Positions 49,282-62,623 of a stretch of DNA of 64,000 bases are shown here, piece after piece (position 1 is the first letter of the stretch; each line of letters begins with the position of its first letter). Under the pieces are notes generated by a model. It was not told the origin of the DNA and did not search any database. It saw only the letters and a list, made by a program, of their open reading frames with translations. The stretch covers positions 49,355,852-49,419,851 of the forward strand of contig NC_061867.1 of NCBI RefSeq assembly GCF_907164915.1, written 5' to 3'. The stretch is from Impatiens glandulifera. Its lineage: Eukaryota; Streptophyta; Magnoliopsida; Ericales; Balsaminaceae. Made by a program: the position numbers and the translations under genes.

Positions 49282-50571
49282 AAAAAAAAACCCTTCTTTC
49301 TCTCCCATTTCTTTCCGCTCCTCTCTCTCTCCCCGATCCTTCAGTCGTTCCGCCCGCGCCGCCCGATTGAAGACGCCGCTGTTTGATTTTAGGTATGAAT
49401 TGTGTTATCTGGTTAGTTTTTATTTTTGTTATTTAGTTTGATTGTTTGTTATTGAATTTGATTTTAAGTTATATTAGGTTTTATTGATGATCATAGATTT
49501 TGATTTAGGTTTGGTTATTAGGTTTGATTGAGTTTGATTTATGTTAGGTTTAATTAAGGTTATAAATTGGTTTATATTGATTTTGATTTAGGTGTTATTT
49601 TTGTTATTTAGTTTGATTGATTTTGATTTAGGTTTTTTTTTGTTATTTAGTTTGATTGATTGTTATTGAATTTGATTTTAAGTTATATTAGGTTTGATTG
49701 ATGATTATAGATTTTGATTTAGGTTTGGTTATTAGGTTTGATTGAGTTTGATTTAGGTTAGGTTTGATTAAGGTTATAAATTAGTTTATATTGATTTTGA
49801 TTTAGGTTAGGTTTGATTAATGTTAAAAATTGGTTTATATTGATTTTGATTTAGGTTAGGTTTGATTGATGATTATTGAGATTATGTTAGAATTGAATTG
49901 TTTGGATTAGATTTGGTTTGAAATTGTTTGATTTAGGATTATGGTTTGATTTGGTTTGATTTAAGTTTTATTGAGGTTTAATTTTGATGATATTTGTTGT
50001 TATTAGGTTTGATCTACCGTCTATTGAAGATCGTCGAGCTTCCTCCACCTTCGGGCGCCTCCTCCACCGTCGCCGCCGGCACAACTGCTTAATAAGGTAA
50101 GTTTTAAATGTTTTTAATAATATTAGAATTATATTATTATGTTGTTAGGATTATAATATTGGATTATAGTTATGAATTGAAGAATCATGTTGATTATGTT
50201 GAATTAGATTTGATTAGGTTAGGTTTAGTTTGGTTTATGTGTGAATGATTAGATTTTAGGTTGGAATTGAATTGTTTGAATTAGATTGGATTTTAGGTAT
50301 GAATTGAATTGTTTGAATTGTGTATGATTGAAATAGTGTTGGAATAAATTTAATTTTCATGTTAGATTTGGTTTATGTATGAATAAATTATATTTTAGGT
50401 TATAATTGCTTTGTTTTGATTATATTGGATTTTAGGTATGAATTGAATTGTTCGAATTATGTATGATTGAAATAGTGTTGGATTATATTTGATTTTAGGT
50501 TAGATTTATTGTAAGATAAATGGAAGTCTAATTATGTAAATAATAATGCGGGTTCTTTTCCATTTTATTAG
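49282..50571 (+). other. Transposase transcript leader with introns, unit 3
   Basis: Same CT-rich start, GC-rich middle exon (about 50010-50096) and two candidate introns as 10025-11314. Confidence 0.55.
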
Positions 50572-50575
50572 AAAT

Positions 50576-53477
50576 ATGGAAGTACCCGATAAAAGTTGGA
50601 TGACTTACGTCGAGATCATCCAGATTACGAGGAAGGTGTTGACAAATTCCTCGAGTATGCGGTTAGGAATACATCCCGACAAACCGTGAAATGTCCCTGC
50701 GTGAAATGCTTGAACACGCCGTTTATGGAAATAGACGAAGTGAATACTCACCTCATCATTTATGGAATAAATGTTCATTATGAGTATTAGTATTTTTATG
50801 TAGAAAAGAGACATACTACTCAAGTGGTTAATGACGATGTCGATGAAGATGCCGATGACTTCGATGATGATGATGATGATGATGATTAGTCGGAGGATGT
50901 CGTGTCAGAATTCAACGATGCAAGACCGGAGATGAATAATACAGTTAATGAAGAGGTCAATGAAGAACGTTATATGCACGAATTTATAAATGATATGTTC
51001 CCCAACGTTAATGATGTCCCGAACAACGATGAATCAGTCGAAGATGCGCATAGATTTTATAAATTGCTTGATGATTGCAAACGACCATTGTATGAAGGTG
51101 CTCAAATGACGAAATCATCAGCACTACTGAAACTACTTCACATAAAGAATGTTTGTCAATGGACAAATTCTTCGTTCGATATGTTGCTGCGTTTGCTTAA
51201 AGACTACATATTACCGATTGACGCTCAATTGCCAAACTCATACTACGAGAGTAAAAAATTCATTACTAATATCGGACTTAAGTATGAGAAGATAGACGCA
51301 TGTAAGAACAACTGTATGATATTTTGGAAGGACGACAAAAATGTAGATTCTTGTAGAGTTTGCGGTCTTTCAAGATGGAAAGTCGACCAAACAAGTAGGA
51401 CTGTTCGAGAGAAGCAAAATGGGAAATTCATTCCAAAAAAGGTGTTGAGATATTTTCCTTTAATACCAAGACTACAAAGACTATACATGTCCTCAAAACC
51501 GGCTCCAATGATGAGATGGCATAAAGAAGGAAGAGTTGATAGTGATACGTTGAGACATCCCGCTGATTCCTTAACTTGGAAAACATTTGATGAAAATTAT
51601 ACAGATTTTGCGTCGGAATCTCGAAACGTAAGACTGAGTTTATCAAGAGATGGGTTTCAACCATTTGCTAATGGAAAAAATCATACAGTGTTTGGCCGGT
51701 TATTCTCATTCCTTATAATGTGTCACCCATGACTTGCATGGATTCTAGCAATTTCATTTTATCTATGTTAATTCTGGGTTCAAAGAGTCCGGGAGATGCA
51801 ATTGACATATTTCTCCAGCCATTGATCGAAGAGTTGAATGAACTGTGGCAAACTGGTGTGAAAACGTTTGATACACACCTCGTAATACTTTAACATGCGA
51901 GCGACGTTGTTGTGGACCATTAACGACTTTCCGGCCTACGCGAATTTATCAGGCTGGAGTACGAAAGGTAAATTCGCCTGTCCTTGTTGTAACAACGACA
52001 CGGTATCTCTTCGATTGGTTCATGGTTCCAAACAATATTACTTGGGTCATAGACGCTTCCTTCCACCAAAGCACAAATATAGAAGGGATAAAGAGTCGTT
52101 TGATGGTCGAACTGATTATAGAGAGCCCCCTAGATTGTTAACGGGGCAAGAAAGTTACGAGCAAGCACGAGACCTAGAAGACATAATTCTTAGTACGGAT
52201 CTGAGCAAGAAAACCAAGATATATCATGAAACGCGGGGAGACAATTGGAACAAACTTAGCATTTTCTTCCGTTTGCCTTATTGGAAATCACTATTATTGA
52301 GACATAATTTGGATGTGATGCATATTGAGAAAAATATTTGTGATAGCGTGTTGGGAACAATAATGAATGTGAAAGATAAGACTAAGGATGGTCCTAAAGC
52401 CCGTAAAGACTTACAACTCTTAGGCATAAAATCATGGTTACATCTTATAAATGATGAAGGAGTTGTTCATTATCCAGAAGCGTCTTTCACTTTGACATCC
52501 GAAAATAAAAAACGTCTTTGTAACTTCTTGAAAGATCTCAAGTTGCCTGATTTTTTTGCTCAAATATCGGCGGTTGTGTAAATTTGGAAGAGAAAAATAT
52601 TTCGGGATTAAAGAGTCATGATTGTCACATTTTATTGGAATATCTTATTCCTTTAGCAACTCGTGGATTACTTCCAGATAATGTGTATGGTGCGTTAGTA
52701 AATTTGTCTCGTTTCTTTCAGTTGTTGTGCTTCAAAGAGTTGATTCAAGAGGACCTCGAACAATTGTACATGGATATTACATTGACACTTTGCAAATTTG
52801 AAATGATTTTTCCGCCGTCAATCTTCGACATCATGATGCATCTCCCGGTTCACTTGTCATTTGAGGCTTTGCTTGGAGGACCTGTTCAGTATCGATGAAT
52901 GTATCTGTTTGAACATTACATGGGTACAATGAAAAGATATTTGCGGAATAATAACCACCCCGAAGCCTCTATAAGCGAGAGCTATCTTGTTAATGAGAGT
53001 ATTAGTTTATGTGCCAGATATATGGAGGAAGAAGAGCAAGAAAATGCACAACCTGAAATCTCGAGCATTTCAATATTTGCATCGTTGGAAGACCTATCTA
53101 ACTGAAAAGTATACAACTTGGATTATATCGATCGAGTGACAGCTCATTCTTACATTTTGAAAAATTGTCCCGAAGCAGAACCTTTTTAAATGTAAGATTC
53201 TATGTTGCAGTTACTAATTAGCATTAAAGAGTGTGTTATTTAATATTCGATATATTTGCAGAGATTATATGCAGTATTGCAATAACAACGAGTCCAGTGG
53301 AGAAACGTTTGCCGCCTATTTCAAGCATCGAGTAAGTAAATTATAAACCATATATCCAAACTCTTTTTATTCATTTTAACAACTTCATTTCGGATACATA
53401 TATAGGTCGCCCATTTAGCAGAATTTAACGACATATCAAGAGACCTGAAGATCTTAGAAGAATGTCCAAATATGTAA
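50576..53477 (+). pseudogene. Tnp2-type transposase, broken, unit 3
   Basis: Carries all the shared lesions. It has the longest continuous stretch of the three copies: 276 residues from MSEFNDARPEM through the CRVCGLSRWK and SRDGFQPFA motifs (50902-51732). A Tyr-to-Cys change is seen (DACKNN for DAYKNN). The nonsense TGA replacing Trp before MYLFEHYMG is at 52896-52898. A DUF4216 domain, common downstream in this family, is not seen. Confidence 0.93.
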
Positions 53478-53497
53478 TCGAATTTGAATTTACAAAT

Positions 53498-54127
53498 AAC
53501 TCTCGGTTTTACACCTTATGGAAGAACCGAAAGTCTTCTATTTACTTTCGGTTTTTCCATTTGAAGAAAACCGAGAGTTATTAGAAAACTCTCGGTTTTT
53601 CCACAAAGAGAAAAACCCGAAATTTTTCATATAACTCTCGGTTTTCTTCAAATGGAAAAACCGAAAGTTTTACATATCTCTCGGTTTTTCTTCAAATGGA
53701 AAAACCGAGAGTTTTCTAATAACTCTCGGTTTTCTTCAAATGGAAAAACCGAGAGTTATATGAAAATTTTCGGTTTTTGTCTTTGTGGAAAAACCGAGAG
53801 TTTTCTAATAACTCTCGGTTTCTTCAAATGGAAAAACCGAAAGTAAATAGAAGACTTTCGGTTCTTCCATAAGGTGTAAAACCGAGAGTTATTTGTAAAC
53901 TCTCGGTTTTCCCCTTTGTGGAAAAACCGAAAGTTTTTCAATTACCTTTCGGTTTTACTCTAGGGTATCTAAAGCGAAAACTCTACGATATCTCTCGGTA
54001 AATGCCCAATTGTTTTTAACGAAAGAATCAATACCGAGGGATGGCGAGAGTTACCAAAACCTTCGATAATGTGTCTATAACGAAAGTTATAAGGTCAAAA
54101 CCGAGAGTTTTTCTCTCGGTTTTGACC
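53498..54127. repeat. CTCTCGG/CTTTCGG hairpin cluster, unit 3
   Basis: Copy of 14241-14870; identical in the parts compared to unit 2. Confidence 0.88.
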
Positions 54128-54365
54128 CCTTTTTCACCAATGTCATTTATATTTGATTTTATTTGGGATGATATCTTTTTTTTTAATAATTTCTGTGCAA
54201 AAAAAGACTTACATTCATAATATTGAAAATATAAGTTTATAGGCTCTCCTCATATTCATAACATGATTATATTTTATTAGTTAAACTAAGTAGTTTATTA
54301 CTCAATCAAAATAGAATAAAAACTTGAGAAATCTTAAATAAAGATATTCAATTATATTTATGTTG

Positions 54366-54833
54366 TTACACAAAACAGTTAGAAAAGATGGTATACAAAA
54401 AATAGAAAAGGAAAAGCAAAACAGCAATTTCTATCTTAACATTCATCTCATCCATAGTGTTCTGAAATTCATTGTTCTTTCTAAATCCCGCATTTCTAAC
54501 CTCTTGATCCATTTTTTCCTTCTTCTTCTCTTCAACTTGATCATAAACCCATTTCAAATCTTCAATTTTCTCATCAATCTCAGCCGAAAAACGATCAATT
54601 TTCAGCTCCAACTCCTCAAATTTCTTCATCTTTTCTAAATCAATCTCAGCCGAAAAACACTTTTGCAATTCCAAACGAGAAAGAACAACGTGAAGCCTGA
54701 TCAATTCGGACACAAGGGTGGCGTTATTTGATTCCAGAGAAGCTTTGGACTTTAGGAGATAGTCGATTTGACGGCGGAGCTGGATTAGTTCGTCGGCGCT
54801 CTGGTTGTTGGAAAATGCCCGTCCTTCATCCAT
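54366..54833 (-). CDS. Small coiled-coil protein with hydrophobic C-terminus, unit 3
   Basis: Intact 155-residue frame, differing from unit 2 by one residue near the start (MDEGRAF for MDEERAF). Coiled-coil and hydrophobic tail features are as described for unit 2. Confidence 0.6.
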   Translation of the reverse strand: MDEGRAFSNNQSADELIQLRRQIDYLLKSKASLESNNATLVSELIRLHVVLSRLELQKCFSAEIDLEKMKKFEELELKIDRFSAEIDEKIEDLKWVYDQVEEKKKEKMDQEVRNAGFRKNNEFQNTMDEMNVKIEIAVLLFLFYFLYTIFSNCFV

Positions 54834-55530
54834 TGTTTGGTTTGTCCTGTTTTGTTTATTTTGGTTTGGATTTGTTTAGTTTAAATATGTGAGGGTTTAG
54901 GGTTTCAGAAGTTGAGGAGGAAGGAATTTTGTGGAATTCGAAGGGATTGGTTAAGACTTTCATATAAAGACGTGACTTTTCAAACCAAATTTAATATCAA
55001 ACTTTGGAGAAATCGAATTTATTATAATTTTATTTTATTAAATTGATTTTAAACTATTTAGTTAGTTAAATAAGCGTCATTCAAACCGCATAAACACCCA
55101 AAATTTAAAAAGTAGAGTTTAAATAATACTAAGAGCGAAAATAGAACTTGATAATTAATTTATTATAATTATTAGTTCACACTTTTAAAGTAAAATAATG
55201 AACGGTACATAAATTGTTATATAGTATTAGTATAATAAAAATTTAATCTCAAAATTGTTATAATTGATTCTTAATGTAATGTTTAATAAAAAAAAATTCT
55301 TAGTATAATGAAGTTATGTTTTAGGGAACATTTTTTTTTAATTGAGTAGATCTTATAATTCATTATATTATTCATATAAAAGTATAACCTTATCTATACA
55401 TTTTTCATAAATTAGGCTAGTGTAACTTATTAATGACATTAGTATTATATTTTTGTTCATGAAATGTGTTAGGACCTTATTCATAATATTGTTATGTGTT
55501 CATATACATTACAATAGATACTAGTTGTTA

Positions 55531-55588
<58 letters not shown>

Positions 55589-55884
55589 TTCAATTTATTT
55601 TAACAAATGTGTCATTTAATCGAACTGATTAAACTGATCATACTTCAACGATTAAACTGTACATTTTTTTCAATATCGACTATATCGAACCACTTGCCCA
55701 TTACTTTCATGTTAGCAAGATGAAATTAAATAGAATAAGAAGTAAATATAATAAGAAGTAAATATATCTTAAGTTATGATTTAGGGTTAAGCTATGAGTA
55801 AGTTATATGACAATTTAGTAGAAGCTAATTAAGTTAAACAAAATAATTTATAAATTTCAATAATCTCTACAATTATGGTGTTCT
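54834..55884. other. AT-rich spacer with (AT)n, unit 3
   Basis: Includes the TATA-like box of the coiled-coil gene and an (AT)n tract at 55536-55587. No gene is seen. Confidence 0.6.
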
Positions 55885-58725
55885 TCATCGCCTGGAAGGG
55901 GCTTCGAGACGAATATAATCGTACATAAGCCCATTGAATGGAGTTCTTCCTCTAGTTTGTGTTAGATAAATAACATTTTTTCCCATGTATAATTGACTTC
56001 CCCGAAAGGAAACACTATAGAGCCTATATAGTCCATGATTACTATGTCTTGCAATCATATTTTCTGTTCCAATTAAACCGGTTGTGAAAAGTGGTAGCTT
56101 TTCATATCTATTCACTCGCACCTGCAACTCAGCCCCAGATGCCCCAGCTATTGCCAATTGAAGAGTGTACATCCCGTTCTTCTCGATGTGTTCTAGTCGA
56201 AAAACAATTTGCCACGTGGTGCCTTCAAACACATTTTTCTGTGAATTTCTTTGTAAAAGAACAAAAAAATTACTTTGTGGTTAATTGTAACTCATAAATT
56301 TAGTTGTGAAATGAAAGCTAGATATACAATATAGCACCTTGTAACTTGAGCAAATAACCAATGTTTCGTGTGGTTACTCAATCCGATAATATAGACAAGA
56401 TCTCGACGAGGATACATTTGACTATATCGGTACCATAGCCCGTATTGTCTAAATCTGCATATAAAACAAACAAGCCAATTTTCTTATAAATAATCATGTT
56501 TTCTAACATTTGAAATTGGAGTTGGAGATGAGTTTAGATGGAAAATAACAAAAAATCCCATAAATACATGTATAATTATATTATGTTTAAAAAGATGAAC
56601 TCATCTAGATCAACATTCTTGACAAAAGAAAGTTTTTCTACATAAATTTATCTTTTTTTATCATTCAAAATCATCTATAGATCCAAGTATTATCTTTAAA
56701 CGAATGTTTATAAAAGTATGGAATTAAAATAAAAGGATAGAGGCCTCACTTCTCGAAACTTTTGAAGATGTAGTTAGAATAGTACGGATCAGAATTAGGT
56801 ATGTAAAATTCTTGAGAACTACGATCTGGATAACCAATCTCCCATAAAGTCACTCCGACTCTTGGAGGCTTGAACAAAAGGTGGTTCAACCGTGTTGTAA
56901 ATCCTATAATCAAACATAGTTAAATCTAAACAGCCACAAAAACAATTATTGACAAACATATATTACCTGGTGAAATGGTAACAATATAATCATATTTGTA
57001 ATCCCCAATCAATCCAGGGACCCAAGCAAATAAGTTGTAATTTCCAGGTCTAACACCTTTAATAACAAAATTCCCTTTATTATCTGCTTTTGTCCAAAAT
57101 TGATACCACTGCAAGAAAAGTAATTAAAAATTAAATAAAATGAACAAATAATTCAAATTAAATAAGAATATTAGTTTATAATAAAACCTTGCTTTCATAT
57201 TGCCATGAACCAGCCTTCCCTGGTGCAGCCAATCCCACATAAGCATAGGCACCTTGTAGAAATTTTAAACTAATAATATGTTCAAGAAATATAATAATGT
57301 TAGCACATCTTTATAATGTATCTATTTATAAACTATAAATTAAATTTTATAATTGACCTACCCGTCTTGAACATTTAATTTTCCGATTAAAACTCCTCGT
57401 TGATTCGAGCGAGGGAAATCCGACGAAAGTGGAAAGTTGTATGGCCAACTTAGTGTTTCTTTATACAGCTAAGAAAAATAATTTTTAAAATTCAAAAGTT
57501 GAGGCAATAAAATGGTAAAAATGTGAAAATGAATTAATAATATATATACCTGTAACTTTGCATCCTCCCACATTGGCCATGTTTTCTTATTGGAGTTAAG
57601 ATAGATAAAAACAGGACCAAAAACCTTTTTCCATGGTTCTTTGTTTTCAAAGTACATGGCTAGAGGCAATCCAGCATAATGAGTGCTTACAAACATCTAA
57701 CAAAAGCAAAATACATAAAATTATAACTACACAATAATTATATTATTTAACTTTGGAAACACTTTCTGAAAATGAATTTAAGTTTGAACCATAACAGATT
57801 TGTAAATGTTTTTGGGAAAACTTTTTTTCTTTTGGGATGTTAATTTAAACCTAAAATATAATTTAATTGAACACGTACTTGTAAATTTAATAATTATTTT
57901 CTATTCGGACTCAAATTCAGCTCCAAAAATTATTTTAGATGGATAACACGAGAAATCAAAGACTCGATTAAACTCACAGAGAGCGATGTAGGGCCACAAT
58001 GGGATGTGAGGTCTCTCTTTAGAGGCCCTCCAGTTCGAAACTCGTCACTCGGTGTGATTATCCAAAACCCTATATTTTCTTTTCTACTTATCCATCCATG
58101 AACTTTATTATCTTTATTGTCGGAAGCGTATTGATACTTGTCATCGACCTATAATTAAGTTATAATATATATTTAGACAAATCCAACTAAGAACAACATA
58201 TTAAAACATATTAAAAGTAAATTATCCATTCCACTTACCTCTCCATTTTCTAAGCGAACAGCTTCTGGGTAGTCAAGAGTCTCACCATTTGCTCGGTCCT
58301 TATTACTCGGCATTACCTTTTGTATTTCATCCGAAATGGCCATGTAATCAAATCTAGAAATTTGTTACAAATATATGTCGATCTTAACAAAATTGTTCCC
58401 TTAATTTGATTTCAAATAAAATAAAATTTAAGGCAACAACTTACAAGTCTTCCCGGAGCTTAAATACGATCCTAATCTGGTCAATCCTTGACGCAGGGAA
58501 ATAGCTTTTGCGCTCGAATATTCCGTAGGCATAGAATCCAGAACTTCCTCTATGCATAATAAATCTCTTATCGATGTTTAAAGGAGCTCCGCTCCATTTC
58601 CATGTCCTACTAAATGAAATCTCTACTTGGTTTTCATTTTGCACAATGACCTTAAAATGTGTACCATCAGCCCTGAAATTTAATTTGATTAAATGGTTCA
58701 ATTCAAATGTAACTAACTGCCTATA

Positions 58726-58809
<84 letters not shown>

Positions 58810-59532
58810 CTATCAATTGGTACTGAATGTGTTGCTTCAATGTCAATATTTGATTCTTCAGTATCATAAAACATAGATTTCTCATCACCGTCACCATTCC
58901 AAACAACATCCCAATATCTAACAATTAAGAATTATATGTATCTGTACTTAGAAAATGTAGGATAAAAATGTATTAATTTATTAATAATAAGATTAAAAAT
59001 AATTAGTAATACCCTCTATTGTCCTCTTTGTTAAGAGTATCTAGTATATTTTCGATTCTACCATATCTAATGGCTGTAACATCGCCTTGAGGGTTTGAAA
59101 ATGTGACGCTCACTATACCGTTAGACATTATCACCTGAAAATTATATTTAATTATGTATTATTTCAATTAAGGATCATAAGTTAAGCTTAAAACAATAAA
59201 AGAAAATATTTGTGTTCATCAATAGCAACCTCATTAGGATATACTAGTAACTTCACGGGTGAGACAGCAAGAGCTTCAGTTTCATTCCGCAAAATTCCTC
59301 TGCAAATATTTAATTTCATAAATAAGAATAATAACCCAATTTAATTAATAGGTTATTAATTACTAAAATAAATTCTCCAAGTTTCAATCATTAAACATTT
59401 ATCATAATAAGCACTCAAAAAATGATAGAATTTACTAATGAATTACCGAGTGTAATTAGATAAAGAACCACCATGGATGATGAAGAACAATTGGGCAAGA
59501 ATTATCAGCCTCCATGTGCATGGATTCTTCAT
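55885..59532 (-). CDS. Rhamnogalacturonate lyase (polysaccharide lyase family 4), intact
   Basis: Fourteen GT/AG exons at 59532-59447, 59299-59230, 59134-59013, 58917-58810, 58672-58445, 58353-58239, 58148-57978, 57696-57550, 57468-57362, 57269-57188, 57108-56967, 56903-56750, 56454-56338 and 56248-55885 join without a stop to 670 residues, the usual length for plant members. Residues 1-22 form a signal peptide (MKNPCTWRLIILAQLFFIIH). The N-terminal catalytic domain spans about 35-240 (MSNGIVSVTFSNP, GYWDVVWNGDGDEKSMFYDT, MHRGSSGFYAYGIFE, FDYMAISDEIQK). The fibronectin-III-like domain follows at about 375-460 (YQFWTKADNKGNFVIKGVRP, YNLFAWVPGLIGDYKYD). The CBM-like domain covers about 480-668 (KFRQYGLWYRY, TTWQIVFRLEHIEKNG, IYLTQTRGRTPFNG, YDYIRLE). 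The family cleaves rhamnogalacturonan I in the cell wall by beta-elimination; secretion fits. The intron 4 microsatellite and two alternative acceptors (exons 10 and 14) were resolved by keeping the frame. Confidence 0.93.
58725..58808. repeat. Expanded (TAA)n microsatellite in lyase intron 4, unit 3
   Basis: About 27 TAA repeats abut the exon 4 donor (58810/58809), against about ten in units 1 and 2. Confidence 0.95.
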
Positions 59533-59867
59533 TTGAAGAAGGGAGATTAAAAAAATTATTTTGAATAAAAACTAGACCATATTATATTATATATATATAT
59601 AACTTGATCAAGTGTAGGTCAACAATTAAAAAAATAATATATTTGGAGTATATTCTCAATGAATCTATAACTAGATTGTGTCTATATTTAAAAAATAATA
59701 TTTTCTTTATTTTTCATTGAACAAAAAATTAAATTATATATTAGTAAATTTGACTAATCTTATCAATTTTCAACCTATTTTATATTTAAAGTATAGTTGA
59801 CCATTTAAATTGAATCAAATCTCATATGCCTCATATATGGCTGAATATAGCTAGAATATTGATAATA

Positions 59868-60230
<363 letters not shown>

Positions 60231-60494
60231 CAGAGCCGACCCTGGGGTAAGCCCGGCAGGCAGGGCCGGCCCTAGGGTAAGTCCGAGGGCTAGGGTAGCC
60301 ATTTAATAAAATAAAGAAGAGAGGTTTAGTATTTTGTAATCATAAAATGGTTTAGTTTAATGATTTTGGGTGAAATTTTAAGTTTATCCTCAGGTCATGA
60401 GTTCCAACCTTACCAAAACTTACTTTTTTATTATTTTTTTAGCGGTCCAAATTCACGTTTTTTAGGGGCAGTTTAAAAATCGGGATCGACTCTG
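60231..60494. mobile_element. Short hAT-like MITE with intact 8-bp target duplication, unit 3
   Basis: The ends CAGAGCCGACCC and GGATCGACTCTG are flanked by TATATAGG at both 60223-60230 and 60495-60502. An 8-bp duplication and CAG-starting ends are characteristic of hAT elements. It is non-autonomous and carries no ORF. Confidence 0.72.
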
Positions 60495-60502
60495 TATATA
60501 GG

Positions 60503-60925
60503 ATCATATATAAGTTGTTGATAAAGTATATATATATTATGAAGTTCATGTTTAGAATATGGTGAATTTAGCCTGAAACATTACACAAGGGTTAAACAGG
60601 AATTTAATTTACTTGATTACTAATGGTAAAACCTTGATAAGTTGATATAGAACTATTTGACTGAATTGTAAAATATAAATAGTCAAAAACATGTTTATTT
60701 AAATGAGTAAATAGTAGATATATATAGTCAGACACGCATATTAAAAAAAAGTAAAATATATAAATATTTTATATGCCTATAATATTAAATATATATATAT
60801 ATATACTTTTAAATAGTATATATACCTATAAATACAGGATAAAAAGTCACTAATAAATAAATTTATTTTAAGAATTCAAATTTAAAAAAGTAAAAATAAA
60901 AAGGTTATATTAATTTTAAACATGG

Positions 60926-60999
<74 letters not shown>

Positions 61000-62270
61000 C
61001 ATTGAATAATGTAAGTAAAAATATAATATACAATCTCTATAAATTTATGTATTAATAGTAGTTGTGACAAAAAGATAAACGTAACATTTTAAAAGAAAAT
61101 TTAAAATATGCTCTTAAAGTGGAAGGTTAAGAATAGTGAATTGTTGTATTTGTTTTTAACTGAATGTTACTAAAAAAAAGATAACTCTTAAACTTAGTTA
61201 AGAAAATAAAAATAATTAATAAATTTTCATTTAGAATATTACAAAATAAATAAATAAAAAGAACTATTGCCAAAATTGTTAAAATTAGTAAAAACAAATT
61301 GTGAATATTTTTTATTTACATAGAATTTTCACCTGATTTTTGCAAAAGATCATTATGCTCTTTCAAAACTTAAATGTTTAGTCGCAATATTCACTATTGT
61401 TAAAATTCTAAATTATCTAATTATTTTTGTAATTTTTTAATTTTTTTATTATTGAGTGTGACATTTTTATTTGTGAGACAAAAGTTATTAATGTTTACAT
61501 CTTCTATTATAATTAAATGAATTTCCCTTCTAAAAAAAATGACAATAATGATCATAAAAGCAATGAAGACTGAATATACATTAAAGAATTGGAAGAAAAA
61601 TAATGAGATGACCACTTGAAAAGGTAAAACACCTTAAAACAATACCATAAAGTAATTAGGTATATTTGCAATGGATCAAATCATGAATCAAAGGATTATA
61701 ATTTATAATTTTTTTTTTTGATAAATCCTTATTCATTTTCAAAATAATGAACATTAGGAATTCCATAAATTCTCTCGGCTGTTTCAGGGTCAGTCTTTCC
61801 TTAGGCTGTAACAGTTATTTGACTGGAGGTAGAAGTTAGAAGATGGGATATACATTTTTATTGATTTTTTTTAAAATCAATTGATAACTCTAGTTTCAAA
61901 TAAAAATTATATTATCGTTTAGATTATTAATTCATGACAAAATTTAATTGTTTTTACACAATTACTTTTAAAAAGCTGTCAAAGTATTATAAAAATAATT
62001 TAAAATAATCTTACCCGATAAACATTAAAATCAATTGACCACTCTAGTTTCAAATAAAAATTATATTATCGTTTAGATTATTAATTTATGACAAAATTTA
62101 ATTGTTTTTACACAATTACTTTTAAAAGTTGTGAAAGTATTATAAAAAAAATTAAAATAATCTTTTATTTTAAAACAATGTCAACATGCATGCAAACTGA
62201 GGTTAATTTATTGAGTCACTCCAGTCCATATTGTCGCACGTACTAAACTATGGGATTTTATATGACTATC
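60503..62270. other. AT-rich spacer, unit 3
   Basis: Contains a shortened (AT)n at 60788-60805, a long one at 60927-60997, and the 154-bp tandem duplication (about 61875-62165). No gene is seen. Confidence 0.6.
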
Positions 62271-62358
62271 ATTTTATGTATAGGTGAAAAACGGAGAAAT
62301 TCAACCTGTATTACCCAACTCATATTTAACCCAAATTAAATTTACTCAACACGTAACC

Positions 62359-62623
62359 AGAGACGGACCCAGGATTTCGAACTAGGGTGGGCTTAAAAAA
62401 AATTTAAGGTGTGCTTAAAATAATAACGAGAAAATTTTGGAAAAAAACAAGTATATAAAAGTAAAGTTTTACCATTTTTTTAATAATTGGATAAAAAAAC
62501 AATGAGTTATATTAAATTTTTTTAAAGAAATTAAGGGTAATGTCAATTTCTACCGTAAAAATAAATAAATAAATAAATAAACTTTTTTTTTGGGGTTGGG
62601 AGCCCCTACATAGATTCGTCCCT
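62359..62623. mobile_element. MITE inserted in fold-back element, unit 4
   Basis: Same insertion site. The left end reads AGAGACGGACCCAGG, with two or three substitutions relative to the other copies; the right end GATTCGTCCCT is unchanged. Confidence 0.5.
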
